Shown here piece after piece: positions 45,658 to 60,600 of a stretch of DNA of 64,000 bases. The notes beneath the pieces are model-generated. The model was not told where the DNA came from and searched no databases. It saw nothing but the letters and a program-made list of their open reading frames with translations. Each line of letters begins with the position of its first letter. Position 1 is the stretch's first letter. A program made the translations under genes and the position numbers. The stretch is from Azolla caroliniana (lineage: Eukaryota > Polypodiophyta), in assembly GCA_043228905.1 (NCBI GenBank), contig JBHGNT010000009.1:20336001-20400000 (forward strand), given 5' to 3'.

Positions 45658-48600
45658 TGAATGTATGTATGTATGTATGAATGTATGTATGTATGTATGA
45701 AAGAGATGGGAGAGAGTATACTCTTTAATGGATATGAACATAGTGGACACCTGTTTTCTTTGTTGTTATTGAATGCTTGTGATTATAGCTTTTGAGAGAG
45801 AGGAAACAAAGAGAGAAGGCCATCTTTAATGGATATGATCATAATAAAAACCTGTTCTTTTTCCTATTAAATGCTTGCAGTTTTAGCATTTGAGATCATC
45901 CTCTTTTGGATGCATTTTTTGACTTCACCGGATGTATTGTTTTGATCGTATCTTCTTTGAATGGATTGCTTTGTTGATATCTTTCTTCAATTCACTTGTT
46001 GCGGTTCATATTGAACGCATTTTTGGACAATCCCTACGACCAATTATTTCTTTGTAGGGATAATTTATTTTGTTACATTCTTCTAGCCACCTCTTGTTTG
46101 GATACATTTTTTGTGATTTCGTCTTTGGATTTATTTTTTGGTAATATATTCTCCTGCTTTTTCGTTGAATGCAATTTGTCATGCACTATATATTCTCTTT
46201 CTCAGTTGAGTGAACTAATTTATAGTTGTAAAGATAGTGTGTTGATTGGTTTGCACCATCTTCCCACTATCAGTTCTCATCAAACTGTGATCTAGCAACA
46301 TGTACTTTCTACATGATAGATGATGCTAAACATTTTAATCAAAGTAAGAGTCTAGCACAGAGAATGTCTCTGGTCCTATTGGTTTATATCATTCTCCATT
46401 CTTATTTATACTTCTAACATGGTATTAAGATTGCGTAGAGTCATATTTTTATTGTAAACTGCATTCACATTGTTTGAAGGTGCAGTTTCATGAATATCTA
46501 CTGCAAGTAAGTGTATTATTTTGCTTAGCTAGTGAGGCTGTTTGGTAACTTTTATTCAGTTGTGTTTATTTATTTTGGTTTGTTTCACTCAAAGATGAGA
46601 CTACACTTTCAGATGTACTCTCATGCTCATCCTCATAGGCCATTTTGGCCTCTCAAATGGCATTAATATCTCTATCAATTTTTTGCTCTCGTATCTCACC
46701 AATGCTTGGAAATGTTCTTGCTAGAACTCAACAGACATAGAGGGAAGTTGTTTTAAGACAAAAACCAGAACCAAAACTGATTAACAAAAAATAATCATCG
46801 TGACTTTCTCTACCTCCATTCCTTCTAATGCTACAAGTCAATCAAGGGTGACACAAATGGGGTCTTGACTTGGACACTCAAAGGTGTTATGATAGATTGG
46901 GGAAAAGAAATTTGTTGTGTACATAGGTCACCATTATCATTTTGCACTGAAAGGTGATCCCTTACTTCCGAGATCTCTCCATCGGAAGTGGTTCATGTTG
47001 AAGATCTTGCAAAGCTTCAGTCTATTTAAGTATAGAATCTAAAGTGCTTGGCTAATGAGATTCCTTGGTACCTTATTTTCATTTTTATTTGTTTGTTCTC
47101 TAAGATGAGGCAACATTTTAAGCTGTAATATCTGGTTAGGTCTCATAGGCCAGTTTAACCATGTAGAATATTTTAATAAAATTTTCTTTTTGTTACATTT
47201 TCTCCAACTACTTATGGGTCCTATAGCTATGTGTCTCTACTTTTCTTGTCTTCAATTGTAGGAGACTTTGAACTGGGAGACTGGGAGCTTTACCACTATG
47301 TTGAATAGTTAAGAGAGGGAGATTGGAGTTGGAGAAAGTGGGACGTTGTCGTGATGTGGCGGGCCTGAAGGTAGAAAGGGGACAAAAAGAGGCCCCAACA
47401 ACCACCATGAAATCTTAAAGATGTATATATAAAAAGGAATATATAATAAGCAAAAGTAAATGGCCTAGTGATTAGTGCCATTGACTATGTACAAGAGATG
47501 CAGAGTTCGAATATTTGCTAGCGCATATGAAGGAATTATTCCCATGATCATCTTGTAACTACCACTGTTGTACTTACTCACATTGATTATTTTCTAATCC
47601 CCACTTTATAAAGGAATTTCTTGAATAAACTAGCGTCTACTTCTTAATATGATGACATTTTAGTCTTAACCTTGTGCAATTTATGTCATTCTTGTGTATA
47701 AAGCTTAATCTTGTGCGTTAATCTTCGCCTCCTAGGATTGTTCGCCTCCTCAATCTTTCTCTTTGCCCCAATCTTTGTGCACTTTTATATTAAGGGAATT
47801 CACACGAGGAGATTTACAAGGTGGTCCAAAGAATCTTGTCACATGGCATCATGTCCTCCTTGGTTCAGGTTCCCTGTAGTTCCGTGTAAGTAGCACATGC
47901 ATGCACGTTTTATGCGATAATGTCACCCATGGTAATTTGCTCAAAGTAAATTGTACCCATTTGCCACATCGGGGGGATTGGGAACTTTATCACTTGGGAG
48001 ATAAATGTTCTACGTTGAATAGGTTAGAGAGGGAGATTGGAGCTAGAAAGAAAGAAAGAAAGTGGTACATCACCCATGGTAATTAGGCATTATGGGTAAG
48101 TTAAATACATTTAATTCAACTGTTATGGGGTTATATAAGGCTTTCTCCAAACATCATGATTCCTGGTGAAGGGCAAGGGACTCATTACTCAATATTTTGA
48201 GTGTATTGATAATATATAATTCCTAAAGTATGATGTATTAAGTAAGATGTTTATTTCGTTTTGAGATTCAGCAAGAGTTCCATGCAAGTGAGCGGGAAAA
48301 GCAAGCAGAAAGGGGACCAATCACACTTTTGAAGGGAACAACTCCTGACAAAGTTAATATTCTTACTTTTCCGGCAGAATCTTCACCAGTATGTTTCCTG
48401 AACCTATAAACTTGGTTCAAAACCAACATTTAGTATCCAAAAGGGATGAATAATAGACTTAATGTAACACATGTATATCAAAACCAATATTTGAAATAAC
48501 AGCAACAAAGGCCACCTGGTTTCTTGACTTTGCGTGCATTAAAGGAGTTGAAGAAGGCATTTGAATCACTTGAAGCTACTAAGAATAAGCTAGACAAGGT

Positions 48601-51600
48601 AACTGAATGCTTATTTCTCAAAAATTGTTTCACAAAGAAGAAAGAAATAAAGATGGATGAATGTCTTTTAAGAAGGCCAAAATGGCCTATAAGATTAAAT
48701 GAGAGAGAGATTACATTTTAAAACGTTGTCCTGTCTTTGTGAATGATAAAAATAAAAATAAATGTGTCTACATACAAAGTAAATAAAAAGAAGTGACCAA
48801 AGAATCTCATTACCGATACATGTAAGATTCTTGAGTTGGATAGATTCTAATTTCTGTCTTTGAAAGAAACAGTAACCATAACTAACACACTAGAGTTATT
48901 TGAGGTACGGCAGATTGTAGATCTCTTGTTTCTGTTTTTTGTTTGAAATTAATACAACTATATGTTCAATTGGTGAGTTTTCTTGTATAAATGTAGAAAA
49001 AGGTTTTCTGTGTAACAAATGTGAAAATATATCTATATGCCATTTCATTCTCCAACAGCATTTTCGTTTTTGTCAATATTTGTTTTGTTTTCTTTCCCTT
49101 CCTCACAACATGAAAGTGAATATGTCTCGGTTTTGTGAGAAACTTGAGTTCGGTTTTAAATGTGGAAAGCCACTATACCTGGAAATATATTGATTTGATG
49201 TTCTTCACCTCAAATAGGAAGCATTTGTGACGATGTGCTTGAATATAGATGATGTGGCTGCATATATGAGGTATTAATGAAAACTATTTTATGGAACAAA
49301 TCTAATTTTCTGTCTTTGTGAATTTAGTACTGCGTATCAGCTCAAATAGCTTTTTGTTTCCCTCAGTAAAACCGAGATGGAGCAACTGTTTATGAAAGTT
49401 GATGTCAATAACAATGGTTTGGTGGATTGGAATGACTTTACCAGTTTCACACTTCTGCAGCAGGTAAAGTATGTGTCTCTGGTTTGGGGTTTAAGTTTGT
49501 GTTCGATCAGAAAATGTTATCCTGCACATATATTATTTTAAATGGGTAATGTTCATATTTCAATATCTGAACATTTTTCTCCTCCTTTGCATTTTAGCTA
49601 TCTAAAGAGGATGATTTACATGCCGAGTTTGCATCATATATGAAGTTAAAAACTCAAGAACTGCCCGCGGATAATTCTTCTGAAGATTCAGAATCTGAAG
49701 AGGAAGAAGAGGATGATGTAGCTCCAACTTTAGTTCATAAACATCATAAGGGAGCGAGCAGCACAATAATGAGACCATCACCTGTGATTGAAAAGGTAAG
49801 ATTCTATAGTATATATTGAATTATTATGCTCAAAGAAATGTGGAAGAAAACATACCCTGATAGTGCAACTTTAGTTTCATGCCGAAGACTTAAATATCTT
49901 GGCATTTTTTAGATTATAAAGCTAAATACCATACAAACATATGTAACCTGTACACAAGATGGTCATTTGAAGCTCTGGCATACAGATTCTTTGAAGCTTT
50001 TACGTACACAATTAAATGGAAATGGTGGTAAGTTAAAATTTCATTTTATTTATTATTTTGAAGGGAGATTATGCCTTGTGTTTTCAGATATTGAAAAGTT
50101 GTGTCAACTATTTTGAGTCTACATATATTGCGGAATTATAATATTTCATTGACTAGAAATGAATCAACACTAATCCTTGCCCATATTCTTTCTCAAGGGA
50201 TTGTAATGTCAATGTGTTTACCCTTACCCAAATTCTTGAAGGATTGCAAGGGTAACTAGGAAGTTGTAGTAATTTACTTTATTTGGTTGCTTTCCAAGAT
50301 GAGATGATACTTTCAGATTTAATCTCTGGTTTGTTCGCATAGCCATTTTTTCTTGTTATTCATATTGATGAATTAACATAAACTATCATAATCTCTGTCA
50401 GGTATCATAGGTCATTATGGCGTTTTAGAGATTTTTTTATTCTTTCTTTCTTGCTTGAGTTACTTTGATATAAAGGGGGTGCAAGCACAGTCGATTATCT
50501 AATGAGATCTCCATCTCTTATACCTGAAATAAAAGTGTTCACTATATCGGGAATACCTATTGGCTTGGCAGCTGATCATGCATATCTACGCTTTGAGGTA
50601 AAGGATGGATGCACACACGATGTATATGCTTAAGGAGAGTGGCTGGCTAAGTGTCTATTCACTCGCGAGACAATTGATGTGTATAGTTGTGGTGTATACA
50701 ATGGCATGCTAGATTTGGATCCTTTCGCACCCCTTGAAGAACTTACCCAAGGTTTATCCAAATCATTGCATAAAGCAGCCACAAATGCCTTCCCTCACAC
50801 AACGGCCAATCCCCCCAAACTTGGTAGAGTAATACAAAATAGTTGGCATGATGAGGAATGCCGTGATACAAGGAGATGCTTGCAGCATGATGTAACTCGG
50901 GGCATTTATACACACAACCAAGCGAGAGCAACCTTCCAACGCCTCATCAGGAAGAAGAAGAGATTGTATTTGGCTAAATTTGAAGATCATTTGTATCGCT
51001 TGTTTCTAGGACAAGAGAGTAAACGAGCATGGAAAATGTTTAATGAGAGGCAACCCACCACACAACTGACCTCACCTCAGGTGTGGCAGGAATATGCAAA
51101 GGTTCTATATGATATCCCAGGGCAGCCTCCTCTTCCCCACCCGAATGCAACCTTCTTTATACGCCCACATGAATCAACCTTCTTTACACCGCAAAATGTA
51201 AGAAATGCCATTGATCGGCTACAATTTTGGAAGGTCCAAGATCATGATGGATTGTTGGGTGAGCACTTTATCTATGGCCGTGACACCTTGCTCCCATTGC
51301 TAGCACACGTATTTAATAGAGCCATGTGTGAAGGTTTTCCTACTAGATGGACTCACCATACCATTGTGCCAATCCTCAAGAGTGGAGACCCCATGATGCC
51401 ATGCAATTATAGGACAATCATGATTGGCCATTACTTGGCTAAACTATATGGCTCGATTCTAGAATCAGAATTGAGTATATGGGGCAGAGCAAAATGGCTG
51501 CCGTTCAATTGGACAAGCAGGCTTTCGGAAGGGGTTCACAACTTTGGATCACATATTCACCCTCCGGGCCCTTATTGAGGAGGGCAGAGCCCACAATAAG

Positions 51601-54600
51601 AGGATTTATTGCTGCTTTGTAGATTTCCGAAAAACCTTTGACACTGTGCCACGTGCTCAGCTTATGCAGCGGCTAGAAGCCCTTGGTGTTCCAATAGATA
51701 TGCAATGGGGAATCTATGCACTCTATGAATCTATGTTAGGAAAAGTGCGGTCTTCTAAGGGCTTGTTAGAGGAGGTGGCTAGCACAATTGGCGTGAAGCA
51801 AGGATGCTCACTATCCCCCACACTCTTCGGTCTCTATATAGATGAGGTATCACAGTACATAGAGAGATTTGGGGGTTCCGGAGCACACCTAGTAGGTATA
51901 GCTATACAAATATTACTATATGCTGATGATATTGTGCTGATTTCTGACTCTCTGGAGGGACTACAAAGACATCTAAATGCCTTAAAACTATTTTGTACGG
52001 ACAAAGGTTGCTCGACTTTCTCGTGGATATGCAGCCCTTGGTGCTCTTGAGAGACAATGTGCACATTTGCAGTTCCAAGAGCCACGGACTAAGCTATGGT
52101 TATTTGATACACTTGTCACACCAACTCTTCTCTATGGAGTAGAGACATGGGGACCGAGTCTTAACAAGGAAAATCATTGGAAAGATTTAGAGAGACCTTT
52201 AGTGTCAATGATTGCTCACATGATAAGGAGCAAAGCATCGGTGCTCCACGATATAATCCGGGCAGAGATGGGAGCAGCACCTATAATAACTGAGGCGTTG
52301 TTCTGATTAGTGACATTTATCCAACGTCTTTAGGAGCTCCCATCAAAACAATTGGCTGAAAATGGAGACACTCATTGTTGGTATGCTGAAATGCAGCAAT
52401 GGTTCGAGTCACATGGCATGAGTATAAATGCACTACCCCCGTTCCAATATAGCTTGGACTGTCCCCATCTAAATATGACCAAAGTGGAAAAGAATAGAGT
52501 GATCTGAATTGATATTATTAACTTGGAAAACAAGATAACATGGATCAACCCCAAAATACCACTTGGTACAAAGATGGCTCACTATAAGACACACTTCTTA
52601 GATACATCGGAGGATGGATTTGTCATCATGCCACCTTATATGGACATACATCTATCCTATGTGCTACATAATGTGATAGGGCAGCTGCGAACTTCATCAC
52701 GTCAGCTACAGATTGAGGTAGGCAGATATACACGACTACCTCTTGAAGAGAGAATTTGCTAATTGTGTCACCAAGGAGTGGAATCTGAAGAACACTATGT
52801 TTGTCATTGTAGTGTCTTTTATGAAATCAGAGGGAGATACCATTGCCTCTTTAAACAAGGCTTTGGCCCACTACACAAGGTAATGGAATATGCGGGCCAA
52901 CGATGCCTAGGACTTTTCTTGCTAGAGCTCAAGAGACATCGGGAAAAGTTGTTGAAGAATAAAGCCACACAAGCTCATCACAAAGAACAATCGCAACTTT
53001 CTTTAGCCCCATCACTCCTAATGCTAGAAGTTAACCCTGGGATACACAAATGGGCTTTAGACCAGGACATAACAAAGGGGTTACAATTGATCGGGCAATG
53101 ACAATTTGCCGTGCACATAGGCCTCGGCCCCATGGACCACGACCTCGACATTCTTGTCATCGACAGATAAAAGCCATTATCTCCCGCCATTGTAGGTGCT
53201 TCCCTCGCTTCGGAGACATTTCCATTCTGAATTGACCTATGCTAGAGATCTTTCGAAGACAAAAGCTACAATATACCTAACTTGAGGCTCTCACATGTGC
53301 CAAAAACCAGATTCCCTCATTCTTTTCTTTTCATGTTATTTACTTTTATATTTACTATGTAATATTTATTTTATTTTGATTTGTTCTCAAAGATGAGACA
53401 ACACTTAAGATGTAATCTCTTATTTGGTCTTATAGGCCATTTTGGCCTCTTAAAAGACGTTAATATATCTTTCTTTCTTTATCTTATGAAATTGAAACCC
53501 CTTTCATTTTATGTACGAGTCTCTTCTTTTCTTATCTTGCTGCATACTGACAGGCAGAGGATCTATTCCTTAAATCTGTATTCAATCTTCGCGAAAAGTG
53601 TATGGTAGTCAAATTCAACTGGGAGCAATACATTGTGAACAAAGGTTTTTATGAACATTTTCCTTACAGAAAATTGCAATATATATGATGGAAACAATCA
53701 GTTTCACATGGGCTTTTTAAAAATGCCGATGAGAGGAATGCGATTGCTGTTTTTTTATTGATAGAAGAAGAGGGAATTGTGATCCACCTGGCTATTCTGT
53801 AGCAGTCATGAGTTTTCTGCGAACCTGTAATGGTTGAAATTAAGAACTGGTCTGTACAATGGAATCACAGCAGTTGTGATTATCATTAAAGGTTTTGATG
53901 GCTGTTTGTGCTCAATTTCTTGGACAATAGTTGTTCCATATTTGCTACCTATTCTGGATTTCTAGTTGTGAAGATCATGAGGCTAATAATGTCCTTTTCT
54001 TCAGAGCAGATTCAGCCAAAGTCTATTAGATATTCATGAGCAATAAAGGAAAATTCTGTTGGATCCTCTAGGGCCCAACCATTCAGGCTGATGATTTTCT
54101 TCTGTATTATAACAATCTACATTGCAATAACTTATCAAGGCCTGTTTGATTTTCTTGGGTTTTTAAATTTCTATCTGTTATGTCAAAATTTGTAAGCTAT
54201 AGAAATGCACAAGGAATCTTCATTGATGCTTAGCTTAGTTTTCAAGTATTACATGATCCTGTTTGTTGATAAATCACGATGGTAGACTAAGATGCATGCA
54301 ACTAATGACGCAGTCTCAAAAGATGTTGCAAACTGAAAAATGAAGAAGCCACCCTCGTTGAAGTGTTCCTTGTGCACATTCATGAATCTAGAAGATGGAA
54401 TGAATGCAGCCCGCAAATTTTTTATTTGTGTGCTATAAACTAATCAAGTTAAGTGCATATCTTCCAACACAAAAGGAGGTTAATTGAGGGGGATTGGATG
54501 GAAATCAACACAAAATGGGGATCCATACACCCTTGAGAAGAATCTGGTAGCCTGGTATAACTTTGGGTCTCCATAAGAAGAATTGCATGATATTATGCAG

Positions 54601-57600
54601 CTAAAGAGTCATGTTCTAGGCTCATTATCGTTGCCTCAGTTCTTGTAAAATAATCCTTGCTTGTAAAATTGAACACCTGAAATTTGTAATTCCACTTTAA
54701 TAAAAGAAAGGTTGATAAAATATTGGAAAGTGGTCGATTGTGCTTGCAACTATTAGGTTCAAGTATGTCATAATATAATTTAAATGATCCGTTCTATCCT
54801 AGGTATTTGGAATATAATAATTCAATGGGGAGTTCTATCTTAAGGATATTCATCTAATTTGTTGTCATTGATCAACATTTTCAGCATGGATATCTGATAT
54901 TGCAGCTATGGCTCAACAACCCCTTGCTGCATTTGCAATGGATAGGAGGTAAAAACTATTTTATCTTTATGAGATTTCTTGCTGTATGCTCATTATCATT
55001 ATGCCCATGGATGTTGGGGAAATAATTCTCAAAGAGGCAACACCATAATCATCCATTTCCAAGGATAAGGGGAAGGGCAAAGCCTTCTTCACCAAGATAG
55101 CTATTTTAACATCTTTTTATGAGGCCAAACAAGAGATTACAAGAAAGAAAGATATATCGATGTCTTTTAAAAGGCCAAAATGCCCTCTAAGACCAAACAA
55201 GAGCTTACGTCTTAAATTCTGTCTTGTCTTTGAGACAACACTTTATTTGTCTCCACTAGAAGCAGGTGGCATGAAAGAGATAAGAACTATCATTGTGGGT
55301 CCATGTCATCTGCTCTAGTGAGGGAACAATGTCATAGTGGAGATGATCTAATCGAATGTCATATTTTTCTCAAGAGAGTGCATTTGCTTCCCCCATGTAT
55401 TGTGCTTCCCATGAATATTCACATTGGTTTCTCGTGGAGGATGAGTGGGTGGGGTCTCCATGCTATCCTGGAAGGGTCATATAGCATGACTCACAAGATT
55501 ATGGAATGAAACCATGTTGTCACCATTTAGTACCATTCTCTTGAGATTCCTCTTAGTCAAACTGCTTCTTGAAAGACTCAAAAGTGAAACTGTTGTATGA
55601 TGTCTAATTCGGTCATTATCACTGCTGTTCTGAAATAGTGGCATTTGGGACCAAGGCTTTAATCCAAACAATATGGGATACCACTATATGTTGTATCTCC
55701 TGAGGTTGCCATCCTGTTCGTCCCATCTACATTGTGAAACATATAATGCAATCTGAAGTATTCAGTTCTTAAAAACCACACACATTCAATTTTTGTCGTC
55801 TATTTAAATAAGAAACTTATATATGGTATTTATTTTCTTTTTCTTACCAAAATCATCAATATTTTGGCAGCATTACGTTTTACGATGTTGGACGACTATC
55901 ACTCGATGTTCTTGGCCGTATTAGAAATCTTGTATGTTCCTCACTTTTCTGAAGAATAATTTGACGCTAAAAGAATCTAAAATTTGGGATTGTTTGAAAG
56001 AGTGATACATTCAATATATGAGCTAGATAAACAGAATGTAATTGAACATGAGAGTCTTCTACTAAGCTTGCTAATTCTGTGCAATAAGAATTTTAAAATG
56101 CGAAGAATTCTTTCATTTGCATTCACTCACACTGTTCTCACATTTTCATTCTAACTTGAAAGATTATTGCCTCAAGGAAAACTAGAGATATAGATCCAAA
56201 GTAGCTTCATCATAATGATTATGGATCCAAGATATCCATATTCTCATATAACTCAAAATTTATCTATGCTCACACAAATCCAAAAGCATTTTTGGCATTT
56301 GATGTACTTGGGGTACATTTATCAATGATTCTCATGTTTCTTCTCAGACACTGGATAATTCAGCAATACAAGCTTGTAAAACACATGCTGGAAATCTGAT
56401 GATTTTCGGCATAGGAACATGTAGTGTCAAGATTTAATGTAATGTTTTCTACATTTAATACAATTAGGACTCATCATTAAAAAAAACTTCTCTTGGAATT
56501 ATCAGGATAATATACCTCTGTGTGCAACATGGATTAGAACTTTGGATGCTGATAAATTGATTTATGGAGATGACAAAGGATTCCTTAATACATTCAATTT
56601 CACCGATGAGTGGGGCGGGTTTGTTTAAATCGCCATTGAAGATAATCTTTTCAATTCTCTAACTATAAATGGTGTTTCTGTTTTATTATTTACACGAACC
56701 AGATTTGTTTGCATCTTCCATTCAAATATGTATTGTGCACATTGAGAGCATGGTCACTAATGAATAATGTAGAATATACGCTCTTGAAAATTTGATGCAG
56801 AGGCTGTGTTCATCTTTGATACCATTCATATTTCAGAGAAAATCCCAAAGTTTCTGCTGGAGTGGCTGATCATTTACTTCCAGGGATGTCAGAAGAACGA
56901 CCTTGGAGAATTCATTCTTCTTGGGTGACAAGGCTGCTGTATCTCAGTCATTCATCCTCTCTATTGAGTAGCTCTATGGATGGTCAACTAATGATGTTAG
57001 ACTTGGAAAAGCAAAGGAGAAAGTGGTCAACAAAAGAGCATCCACACGGCATTTGTGCCTTCGCATATGGAAGGTAATTTTCTCCCTATAGAAGAACATT
57101 TCTTTAGGTATGCAATAAGTCAATGCACTGAATAAAATGTGTCAAATACTACTATATGCTAGCATTCCTCATGAATTTCCTCTTACAAAAGGCTTTCAAT
57201 TGAAGATCGATAGCAGAAATAATTCTAGAGTGATATGCAAGATTCAAATGAACCCTTGTGAATATATGCAGAGAGATCTACAATATTGGGTCATGGTTGG
57301 AAGTGGGATCATAGAATATTGGAATATATATTAATGTTTTTTAAGAAGCCAAAATGGTCAATAAGACCGAACAACAGATTACATCTTAAAATGTTGTCTA
57401 ATCTTTGAGAAATATAATTAAACATAAGTAAATAAAAAGTAATTAGAAATATAATCAAGACATGACCAAAGAATCTTGTCATCTATGAATGCAAGATTCT
57501 CAATTCAGATATTTTACTTTGTCTTTAAAAGATCTCTAGCATAGGTTGATTCAGAATGGAGAGGTCTCCGAAGAGAGGAAAGTACCAGAGAGGGCGGGAG

Positions 57601-60600
57601 ATAATGGCCTTTATTTGTTGATGATAAAGGTGGGGAGATTGTAGTCCATGAGGCTGAGGCCTACGTGCACTACAAATTGCTATTGCTGCCTCTATCATAA
57701 CCCTTTTGCAATGTCCTGGTTGGAATCCCATTTGTGTATCCCTCAATTGATTTGTAGCATGAGTAGGAGAGATGGGGGCTAAAGAAAGCTGTGGTTGTCC
57801 TTTGTTGATGAGCTTGTGTGGCTGTGTTGTTTGTCAATAAGGAAACCGTCCAGAGAAAAGTGCCATTTTGGTCCAATATTAGACATCACACGTCAACAAC
57901 TGATTTTCTCCATTTGGTACATACATACATACATATGTATGTATGTACATGCATCCATCCATCCATACAATCACATACTGAAAAATTGTGTCCTATATGT
58001 TGCATATATACACACACATAAAAACATTTGTACACACACAGTTAATCATTCATTTAAACATACATAACATACATTTATATACCTACAGAGATTCATTTAT
58101 ACATTCATACATTCATTCATATACACCTAGCTATGTCTTTATTCATAACATATGTATGTATATACATTTGCTCATTTACATTATCATTCCTTGCTTTCAC
58201 ACAAATATTCATGTATTCATTCATACATTTTCACTTTCTTTTGTATTTTAATTTCCACACCGCCATATATTCTATTGTAACACATACATACATCCATCCA
58301 CCTTTACATTCATCTATCACTGAGTAATGTTTTGTAGTTTGCACATTTAATGTTTTCTTTAGTTCAAGAGAGATCCCCACTTGTGTAAGTATTTGGATAC
58401 TCTCTCGTAAGATGGCATATGGTTTCCATTTGGATCCACATTCTAATTGATTGGAATATATTTTAATTGCAGAAAGTTAAATTTTATTGCAACCTGTGGT
58501 TTGGAGAGGCATGTTAATATCTGGAATCCCTTTACAGCAAAAATAATGGGAAATCTCATTGGCCATCAAGCCCCTGTCGTGGTCTGTTATTAAATTATGT
58601 CTTATTTTTAGGTTCATAAGATTAATTAATTGCTCGAGGCACTGAATGCAACCATCTATTTGGTAATCAGGATGTTGTTGTGAATGACAATGAAAATCAA
58701 ATTATTAGTGTTGCATCTGATAATGTGATAAAGGTGTGGGAGATGAGAAACTACAAATGTATGCAAACAATTTATGCGAAATCAAGTGAAAAGTCTATAG
58801 ATTCACCAATAATATGCAGGCTTTTGTATGATCAAGAGAAACATGTGAGTAAAAGGAATACAGATTAAATATCACTGTCAATGAGATAAATCATGTGATA
58901 CGAACATTTGGACTAAAAATCAAATATACCCAAGGTAATTGTTCATTATGAGATTGTGAAGTTAAAGTTTTCTGACCATTTGTCTTTTTCCTTTAGATTC
59001 TTTTAGCAGGTGGATCATCCCTTGATGCATGGAAACAAAAAGGGTCAACTGAGCATAAAGTCAAAAAAGTTTGCTCTGTTTTGTATAACCCAATATTTCA
59101 GCAGGTTGTCACTACAGTTTAACAAATGCTTTTGAATTTGCATATATTATATTATCACTTCTCGAGTTGAAATAAGAAAGGAACCGAATCTTGATGATGA
59201 TCACTAGAGACTTGAAATAGTACTGATTCCAATCCTATGAATAGGATTGAGCAAGAAAGGAAGGCAATTATATTTACTTGCATACAATATGTTTGAAAAT
59301 AGGAGAAAGTATTGATACATTGTTGTTGGAAACATGTATCTTTTGTAATGACTCCAGCTTTATTATAGTTTGGTTGGTTTAGTAGTTATGAGGCTCAGTG
59401 GTTAAGAAAGAAAAAAAGATATATTCATGTCTTTTAAGAGGCCAAAATGTCCTATAAGTCCGAACAAGAAATTACATCTTAAAATGTTCTCTTGTCTTTT
59501 AGAACAAACCAAAATGAATATAACAAAATATAGGGTACTAAAGAATGTGGTCATCAGAGTCCTATCATGTTATTCCATGCTAATGTATTCAGAGCATAGC
59601 TTGCTTTGAGCACTCTAAATTTTTCAAAGTAACATTGCTGAATCCGCGTCCTGACCAGTTAAGGACATGAGCGCGTCCCTGACAGAAAGGGCAGAGCAAC
59701 CAGTGCACACTGAGAGGCGGGCCGAGCACTTAAGAATATTTACTTAGATGGATGAAATGGGTTCCTTCGATCGAAGGATCCGCAACATGGGCTGCTTCAA
59801 GATGGGCAGATCTTTGAAGTGAGGGAAGTACCTTTGGTTCTGGAATGGTCTTTATCTTTGGATGACAAGGTTGATGATGCGGTGACACATTGCTATAGCC
59901 GATATATTTTAACCCCTTTCAAGTGTTTTGGTCAAGACCCCATTTGTGTAGCCCTTCATTGAATTGTAGCATTAGAGTGATGGAGCTAATGAAAGTTGTG
60001 ATGATTGATGAGAAGAAGTTTTGAGCTAACCTATCACATAGCAGATGGTATGAAATAGATGTGCATTTATATATAAGGCCTCATGATAAATCCATCCTGT
60101 GATGTGTGTCAAACAGTGCCTTATAGGGGGCTAAGAAGCAGAGATGTTATGGGGCTGATCCATGCTCTTTCATTATCCAATTTAATGACATCAATTTGGA
60201 TCATTCTATTCTTTTCCACATTGGTTACATTTAGGTATGGAAAATTCAAGCCATGTTGGAATGGGTTAGTGCATTTATACTCACGCCATGCTGACTGGCA
60301 AAATTCCTGCATTTCAGTATACCAACAATTATTATCTCTATGATGATCAAGTCGTTTTAATGACATAAGTTCCGGTCTTGAGTATCTTTGCTTAGGCAAC
60401 CGACTAATCTGTTGGATGCCAGTCACTGATAGGAGTAACGCCTCTGTCAATGTTGAAGCAGTGATTCTTTGCTCCTTATCCTGCGGGCAATCTCTAAGAC
60501 TAAGTTTTTTTTCGAATTTGTCCAATTATGTGCACTATGAAGGCTCGTCCCACATATTTCTACACCATAGAAGAAAGAAAGAAAGATATACTAACGTCTT

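Larger units (their letters stand above)
50640..53490 (+). mobile_element. LINE-D, longest copy of the LINE family, in a WD-gene intron
   Basis: About 2.85 kb in the intron between the exons ending 50597 and starting 53554, on the gene's strand. It spans the region before RT, RT, the C-terminal Cys/His cluster and the 3' tail (ggccattttggcc at about 53440, gacgttaatatatc and TTTC repeats to about 53487). The endonuclease end is missing, so it is 5'-truncated. Compared with LINE-B it lacks about 165 bp at 52009, with a short ttgt repeat at the breakpoints. Confidence 0.9.

Noticed and set aside
45284-45700. 138-codon open frame
   Set aside because: It reads through the leader and a microsatellite in a frame different from the first WD-gene exon, which is better supported by its GTGAGT donor and phase.
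57795-58327. Overlapping His/Ile/Tyr-rich open frames
   Set aside because: They translate an ATAC/CATT simple repeat.
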